DNA of 64,000 nt. It comes from Bidens hawaiensis (taxonomy: Eukaryota; Streptophyta; Magnoliopsida; Asterales; Asteraceae). Positions 57,611-64,000 of the stretch are shown piece by piece. Position 1 is the stretch's first letter; each line of letters opens with the position of its first letter. The stretch spans positions 496,001-560,000 of the forward strand of contig JAIQDT010001101.1 of NCBI GenBank assembly GCA_021521415.1, given 5' to 3'. Under the pieces are notes generated by a model. It saw only the letters and a list, made by a program, of their open reading frames with translations. It was not told where the DNA came from and did no database searches. A program made the position numbers and the translations under genes.

Positions 57611-59075
57611 GGCAATCTAAACTCAATTGCCTAAACTAAACACTACAGGCTATAGCTACACAGAACTCATACAAGTCTACAATGGCTACACAGAAGAAGG
57701 TTGCTGGCAGCAAACATAATCTGTCTTCTTCACTTTGGAAGCAAGCTTCCATCATTTGAACTATTTCCAGAGGTTGAAGTGAATGAATGTTTGGTGAGTT
57801 GTAAGTGGTGGAGTACAAGTTGTATATTGATGTGGAAAAGAGAATTGGTTAAGGCTTGTAAGTAGGTTAGAATGTACCATTCAACTAACTGAGTAGTGGA
57901 TGGGCTAACTGAGGGAGGGTTTTTGAGCAAATAATTAACTGAATTATTTGTCATTATATATGCTCTAAGTGTGTTCATGATTTTATAGTTAGGCTCATGT
58001 GTCACATCTCCAAATTTTTTCTTCATACAAAAAAAAACAAAAGAAATTTAAATTATAAATTTAATTATTTTTTTATATACCTGGAGCATATGCAGTAGAT
58101 AGAGCCGTTATGGATGCACTTTGCGTCAAAGTCATCATTGGGGCTTTTTGATGAAATGAGTGCAGCGGACGAAACTCCTATAATCATCATTTAGTTATTA
58201 TAATTTAAATAAAATTTAAATAAGATATGTGTGATTGGTTGAAGTTTGTGGGATTAAATTTGATTGTTTGAAGGATTTAAAGGAAGGGCACTATCTACAA
58301 AGAGCCCCAACCCAAAACGCCCTCAAAGAGTCCCCTAAGGCCGTGACACTTTCACCCCCTCAAAATGCCCACACATGATCTTATTTCTTTATAACCATGG
58401 AATATGTACATAAAGTTATTTTATGTGAAAGTGTACTTAGAATGTATGGCATTAAAAGTTTGAATTTATAATCTAACTCACTTTTCAATTTTGTATATAT
58501 ACAAATCCACCTTTTGAGTATATAACTTTTGATAATCTGTGTTATTTCATGTGTCTACTTTATTAGTAGAGTTAAATTTGGATTCTTTTTCTTGAGATTT
58601 GGCCATTTTAACTATTCGAGTATCAAAACAAATTTTGGTCATATCATGGTACTCAACAATTACTACACAAATAGTTGCTTGCAATTATAATATAAAATAT
58701 CATTTAATAATTACAAGGCAATGAATAGGCTTAAAATAGAATATTCATCTCTAAATTTGGATGATTTTATGTGCTTTTGAAAGGGCATTTTGAACATTTT
58801 GTCTCTCCAAAAAGCAAAAAACATTTGTAAGAAGCAATCCCAAACATACACTAAGAAAACCACATCAAAATTTTCATCTCACTCCTCATCCTCATACCCC
58901 GTCCTCACAATTTAAGAAAAAAACATATTCATCCCCCAAATTTGGAGGTTCAATTAATCACCCCCAATCTCCTAGGCCTCTTGTCTTTCATATAAAAGGC
59001 CCAATGGGCTTGGCCTTGAGCCTAATACAAAATTAACGATAAAACGTATATGGAAACGACATAAAAGCTAATCTA
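57611..59075. other. RIC leader/promoter and spacer
   Basis: A TATA-like TATATAATG (minus strand, 57962-57953) would give a leader of about 320 bases. 58080-58380 contains a repeat-like block with AGAGCCGTTATGG and ...AAAGAGCCCC... words. No further gene. Confidence 0.4.
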
Positions 59076-60006
59076 TTACACGAGTCTAATAATAATAACC
59101 TTACAATCTCCCTCTAGACTCTTGCAATAGCTTGTGTGACGCCTAAATGAATCTCTAACCACTTGTGCACAATTAAAGTCAATTTTACTAACATTGGGCA
59201 GAAGATGAGAATGCAACACCAATCTATCAACGACAAACCTCAACAAATCAAATTCGTTGTAGAACTTGTATTCCTTACCACCAGCCTTAATCACTGCTTC
59301 CCCTGATTCTATATCAAAATACCATCTTTCAGTCTTCCAATGAGTGACACTTGAAAAGCTTGTCGATGGGAAGCCATACAATGTCATCGGATTTTCTGTA
59401 TTTGTAGAAGACGAGCCCTTCACAAGTGATATGATGCAATTCTGACTTGTGATGGTCTCTTTTTCCTGGCTTAGGCTTGATTGTAGTGAATCCACCTTTT
59501 CTATCCTTATTCTTTAGTAACTTCACAAAATCTGCCGCTAGTGGAAAAGCATCAGAATTATAGCAAATCTTTCTGGCAATATAGTTCAGTTCATGATTCT
59601 CAGACAAAGTGTTAAGTCTCTACTGCTCTTGAAGTAGGTAGTGATCCCATTTGATTTTTTCGAAGCCATAACTTTCTAAATGCATCAACTCTTCACCGAT
59701 AGATACAAAGATCAGTGTCATGGAATTCACCACTCCTCCTTTTAAATGAGAATATGAGGAGCAGGAACATCATTGTATATGCCAAACACCCAGGCATTTC
59801 ATGGTGAGCAAGGACAACTGAAGGCATACCCGGTGAAAGCTTAAGGTTACTGTAATTAACTCTTGGAAGATTGATGCTGAGCTTTGTTGTGATATCTTGA
59901 TCATGCTTGTGAAGTTCTTGCCATTTCTCAGCCTTGCTATTATCTTCTTCAATTTCATCGGTAACATACTTGGCGGGCCTGTTTGTGAAAACAATCTCTA
60001 CAGCAC
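59076..60006 (-). pseudogene. Decayed coding region of unknown (retroelement-like) protein
   Basis: Protein-like stretches run on the minus strand in three successive frames: AVEIVFTNRPAKYVTDEIEE (from 60002), then ...SYGFEKIKWDHYLLQEQ-stop-RLNTLSENHELNYIA, then HWKTERWYFDIESGEAVIKA to 59076. Frameshifts near 59750 and 59345 and an internal TAG break it. Downstream of the coiled-coil ORF on the same strand, so it may be part of the same old gene, separated by the LTR at 60007-60964. No domain was recognised. Confidence 0.5.
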
Positions 60007-60964
60007 TGTCACACCCCAACCTACGACGAAACATGCCGGAACGCGACTAAATTAGTATCATAGCTCAAAAGACACTAAAATAAATATAGTGACAATGACT
60101 AATTATTTCATTCAAATTAAAGTACACATTATTTAAAAAAAAAAGATAACAAATTGAAACAAATACATCAACTCAAACAATTGTTCTTTATTTTCAAATA
60201 AAAGCTTATGGTCCAACTAAGTCTCCAAACTTCACTTCATCCCAAAATGCTACTTCCGATATGCGTAAAAATAATATATATTGTCAACAATGTGTTGAGC
60301 TAGTAACCACGGATTTGTTATATATAGTAAAAAAAAAGGTCACAATTTCTCGTGACATGTGAATCACAAGTAGTATAGCAACATTACCCTTAGGTGAACG
60401 GAATGAGCAGAAACCACCAAAAAGTCAAAGACTTGGACTTTTGAAAGTCAAACCGCCAAGAACTTGCCAATTGGCAACCAAAACCCGGAAGGGAGAGGGA
60501 TTTCGAAGGGCAGCATTATTTGGGTTTACGAGTGTTAAATTATATAGAGGGGTCGGTTAAACTCATTAATTGAAGAGACTTGGTGTATAATTTGATTATG
60601 GAATCAAATGAATGTAATTAAGGTTGATTACAACAACTTAAGCAACAAGATAACAAATTGAGAGTGGGAAATCGTCCCAAACATGTCTTGAAGGTTACTC
60701 CAAGAGATTATGGCGATTGGAATCGAACTGGCATCAAATCAAAGATGCCAAAATTCTTTTCCCGACAACACAGTCGGTTGCGCATCGCGACGGGCTGAAG
60801 CTCCTCTCGTCGCGTAGTGCGAACGACAAGGAGACTCCAAGAAACCTTCCCCGCGACGAGGGAGCAGAACCATGAATTGATTTTTGACATTTTTAGCCCC
60901 TGAACTTAGATTAAATGCGATAGTAGGCCATATAAGACATCTTAAGGTTTGGTAGTTGGTTACA
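60007..60964 (-). mobile_element. LTR (958 bp) of a related family, minus strand
   Basis: On the minus strand it starts TGTAACCAACTACC (60964) and ends GGTTGGGGTGTGACA (60007), matching the ends of the solo LTRs at 6143-10804 and 43621-45577. A TATA box (CTATATAATT, about 60547-60538) and degenerate CGCG words (60782-60815) fit a U3 of about 410 bases. The flanks AGCAC and CATAA do not match, so no target duplication is visible; it may be a rearranged copy. Confidence 0.55.
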
Positions 60965-61025
60965 CATAACATACAAACATAAAATAAAATGAACACCATA
61001 AACACTCAATAAACGCGAGATTTTA

Positions 61026-62638
61026 TTAATGCAGATTGTATTTTGCCTGACGTTTGTGCTTTCTGCCCAGATATTTCTCAAGCTTCTTGAGATCTTTGAT
61101 GTTCTTTTTGGTTAATTTCCGAACCTTTCTATTCTTTAACTGCAGTTTCAGCGTTTTTCTTTCGTTTCTACCCTCCAACTTTGTAATTTTCTTGTTAGCT
61201 GCAGCCAAGTCAGTTTCTGTTTTCGCCAACTTTGTTTTCGCCTCAGCCATCTCTTTTTCTAGACTTTCAACCATCCTCACTAAATCAGATTGGTCTTTCA
61301 TCAACTCATCAAGAGCTTCAAGTCTCTTACTCTGGTTTTCAAATTGCTCTTCATTAGCCTTCTTCAGCTCTTCAAGAGATTGCCTTTGCGTTTCATTTGA
61401 TTCTTTTTGTTTTATGATGAAAGTTCTGATGTGTCCCAAAGCATCATTTTTGTTTACATTCTCTTTCTCAAGATTTTTTATTCTGTGAATAATAATATCC
61501 TTTGCCAACTTAGGAGGAGGAGGTACAAATTTAGAAGATTCAGGTTTAGATTTCTGTGATGATTCTTCAATCATTTTCTCTGTTATTTCAGGCTCAACGG
61601 TCTTTCTCAATCGCTTTCTTTTCAAAGGGGACTCGGAAGTCTCTAAGTAGAGGGGCCATCAACAGGAGGTTCGTCGGTGGCCTTCCTCTTGTATTTTTGT
61701 GACACTTTAGACTTTCCCTTATCGGTTTCCTCAGGATCTTCCTCTTCTTCTATTTTAGTTTCTTCAGTATCAGAAGACTCATCAACCAACTCATAATCTA
61801 AACTGGCTCCGTCGGCCCCAAAGTTCGGATCAACATCCTCTTCAGTTTCAGCGAACTGACCAAATTTTACCAAAGGCTTGGTAAAGCTGTAAGCCTTCTT
61901 CCTGATTGCCATCGCATCAAATGCGCTTTCACCAATTACAACCATAGGATGAGCCTCCCCAGCAGACTTTTCAAGGTCCTTCGCCTGATCATTGATGATT
62001 AACTGAATAAATCGTGGATAAAGCAAAAACGGGGTCTTCCTCTCTTTAACATGTGAATAGATTGATTCGAAGATAAACTGAGAATAGTTGAAATCTTCCT
62101 TGTTCACCAGCTTATACATCAATGTAAACAGTTCCAGACTCATGCGGTCAAAACCTCCTTGTAACTTGGAAATGCAATGAGTTATAACATGCACAAGAAA
62201 CTTCCAGTATGGAGGTAGAGCGTCGGTAAATGGGTAAGAGCCTTCATGACTCATGTTGCCTAAGAATGCATATGCATCTTCTTTCTTTAACTTGCCTTTG
62301 AAAGAATCTTTGTGGTCATTGATTTGTAGTGTCTTGCGGATGATGTCTTCATCAACTAAAATCGCCTGCCCTTGAATCGTTGCTGCAACATACGGTACAT
62401 TGCCATTTAATCCTTGCACAGCAGTGTCCCAAAATTCTTTGATCCAATCTTCATAGATGACAGGACTGGCACTAAATGCATATGACAAAGGACATGATTG
62501 TAATCCTTTGATCATAGATATGAAATACTTGTTCTTAGGCCTAGTGGGCAGCTCCACTGAGACAGATTGGTTGTGATCTTCAATCAAAGCATTCATGGAC
62601 TGCATTGGCTTAGGAGCCTTCAATTTCTTTTGAGACAT
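61026..62638 (-). pseudogene. Retroelement-associated ORF pair (gag-like plus coiled coil), one frameshift
   Basis: Piece 1 (ATG 62638, stop 61643, 331 aa) begins MSQKKLKAPKPMQSMNALIE and contains YEDWIKEFWDTAVQGLNGNV, YWKFLVHVITHCIS and FIFESIYSHVKERKTPFLLY. This order (IYxxxIxxFWxTA, QWKFLxHTIxxC, FIFxxxxxN/xxK..LMYPRF) resembles hypothetical proteins abundant in Tanacetum and relatives, often fused to or near retrotransposon polyproteins. It ends in an acidic then basic region. Piece 2 (stop 61026, about 200 aa, another frame) continues without a good ATG as ETSESPLKRKRLRK and is a long Lys/Glu-rich coiled coil. The junction at 61643-61625 reads as one protein if one base is lost, so this was probably one ~540-aa ORF. 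CTAATACAG precedes the ATG and could be an acceptor. Confidence 0.6.
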
Positions 62639-63671
62639 CTGTATTAGCACACCAAACAAGTTAGATATATATTTAATGCATATGAATTATTAATAAGATA
62701 ATATAGGTATTATAACACTTACTAATTATAGATTAGTCATTTTAAAAGGATGGTTAATACATATATATTTGTAGGAAATATAGGATATCTTGTTTAAGTT
62801 TGTAGCTAAAAATCAAAGGGGTATTTTGATAGTTTTAGATATATTATAATGTATGTATTATGTATAGGTGTTAGTAATATTTACACATGAGATATAAACT
62901 AAATAAGATTTAAGTTTTAGATTATAAGTTAATAAATTATAATAAAAAATATTATATATGTCCAATATATATAAGTGTAATTTTAAGTCCAAAGTCCAAA
63001 TCTTGAAAATATTTAAGTATGGAAAGGGATTTTGCAAACGTTAAGATTCCGCAAAAGATTTGGAAATCGCAGAAAAAATTTCGCCCGATCATAGAACTTG
63101 CAAAAACATTGGAACTGGCAAAGCTCGTGATCTCGTGGAAATGCTTTTGCAATTTCATAATTTCTAAGACTAATGCGAGTTCTATAATTTCACGTAATGA
63201 TGTGATTTCTAATTTCTATGATTTCGTGTAATCTAATCTAATGCGTTTTCTATTATTTCGCGTAGTCTAAACTGATGCGATGTCTAAAGTTTCACGATTT
63301 CTATCATTCTAGAACTAATTGAGTATAGATTAGGTGTCACCATCTATACGATAACACCCCTATACCATCTGGATCTGTGATGACAACAATTCTATGTAAA
63401 CAAAAATCAAAAACCATAACACATATTTTGTGGTAGTGTCTCTGGGGTTCGATATCCCAGACTTCTTTTCGCTATATTACATTCGGTAGGTACAGTTGCC
63501 CATGTTAGTGATCTGGTTTAGGGTTTTCTAGGTTTATTACTAGGTTTGTCTAGTGCAATCTTTAGTTAGATTTAATAGATCACTGTTACCAACGTAAATC
63601 TCACATGTTCATCTTTGTTTATTTGTCTCTTGCAGTATTATTTGTGTTTGTGTGTGTCCAAGATCCTAACA
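62639..63671. other. AT-rich spacer grading into a probable 5' LTR
   Basis: 62660-63000 is plain AT-rich DNA. 63019-63330 repeats TTTCGCG/TTTCACG/TAATGCG words. From about 63350 the sequence resembles an LTR R/U5 region (CTCTGGGGTTCGATATCCCA), but I could not place its 5' end. Confidence 0.35.
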
Positions 63672-63686
63672 AGTGGTATCAAGAGC
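63672..63686 (+). promoter_or_regulatory. Primer binding site of an LTR retrotransposon
   Basis: AGTGGTATCAAGAGC directly follows ...CCTAACA, the expected LTR 3' end. Plant Ty1/copia and many Ty3 elements use initiator-Met tRNA, with site TGGTATCAGAGC; here there is one extra A. A short ATG frame (MGEHDRER, 63697) follows but is soon closed, so the element looks degraded. It would run right, out of the window. Confidence 0.55.
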
Positions 63687-64000
63687 TTAGGACACATGGG
63701 AGAACACGATCGAGAGAGGAAAGAGTATTGTGAGATATATGGTTGGAATTTTTTTTTCGGCAAGTTCGACATATTGCATCTTGTTTTGTTTGTTTGTTGG
63801 TGAGATAAATTACAAAAACTAGCATATGTGTTTTTTTAATCCCGTGGCCATTTGAAAGAAAAGGAAAGCAGCAAAGCTTTCATTATTTTTCTTCTTCTTG
63901 TGGGTTTAATAAAAAAGGTGGAGTTTTGCTTTTCTTTTGTCCAACGCACAACAGCAAGCTAGTTTGCTTGCTTGCTGACCAGAAGCCTGAAGAAACACTA

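Noticed and set aside
1..64000. CRISPR array, operon or prokaryotic island
   Set aside because: Tandem repeats here lack unique, regular spacers, and all supported genes have plant introns.

Overview
This is nuclear DNA from a flowering plant. The genes have many short introns with GT-AG borders, the spacers are AT-rich, and transposable elements are nested in one another. Three things point to an asterid, most likely the daisy family (Asteraceae), though not to a species: an ORF pair resembling the retroelement-associated hypothetical proteins common in Tanacetum and relatives, a Tat-type LTR element with an antisense ORF, and LTRs whose ends read TGT(A/C)ACA. That placement is inference from remembered sequences. 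No bacterial, organellar or CRISPR features are present.

Four host genes can be modelled exon by exon. (1) 21095-26774 (+): an Ariadne (ARI7/ARI8-type) RBR E3 ubiquitin ligase, 15 exons, with a 2-base deletion in the RING2 exon that truncates the reading frame. (2) 27763-31497 (-): a two-exon LRR receptor-like kinase of the At3g28040 type, 1002 aa, whose HRD motif reads HYN, so it is a predicted pseudokinase. (3) 38572-41155 (-): a 432-aa WD40 protein similar to fission-yeast C2A9.03, with a GC-AG intron. (4) 56465-57610 (-): a 156-aa ROP-interactive CRIB (RIC2/RIC4-type) protein. They look like independent single genes rather than a cluster.

The rest is a layered transposon landscape. 1-2263 is the 3' end of a Ty3/gypsy Tat-like element, with a minus-strand antisense ORF, 96-bp tandem repeats and a 928-bp 3' LTR; a solo LTR of the same family, with target duplication GTATG, lies at 50744-51538. 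6143-10804 is a solo LTR (duplication CAAAA) split by a SINE with a 19-bp duplication, by copies of a ~500-bp repeat, and by a 1.2-kb foldback element (10-bp duplication) filled with opposed tandem repeats. A related solo LTR at 43621-45577 (duplication TGAAA) sits inside a foldback MITE. Other elements with clear borders are two hAT-type elements (2545-3199, 34609-35388), a Mutator-type MITE in the duplicated ARI upstream region (20376-20812), a Stowaway-type MITE (15961-16215) and several long-inverted-repeat elements next to (AT)n tracts. The right end holds a broken retroelement-like coding region (59076-62638, -) with an LTR between its parts, and a probable primer binding site of another LTR element at the extreme right.

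I found no unmistakably new multi-gene system. The points most worth following up are the duplicated exon-1/intron-1 unit of the ARI gene with three decoy acceptors plus the RING2 frameshift, the opposed-array foldback element, and the palindrome and G-box clusters in the LTR promoters.
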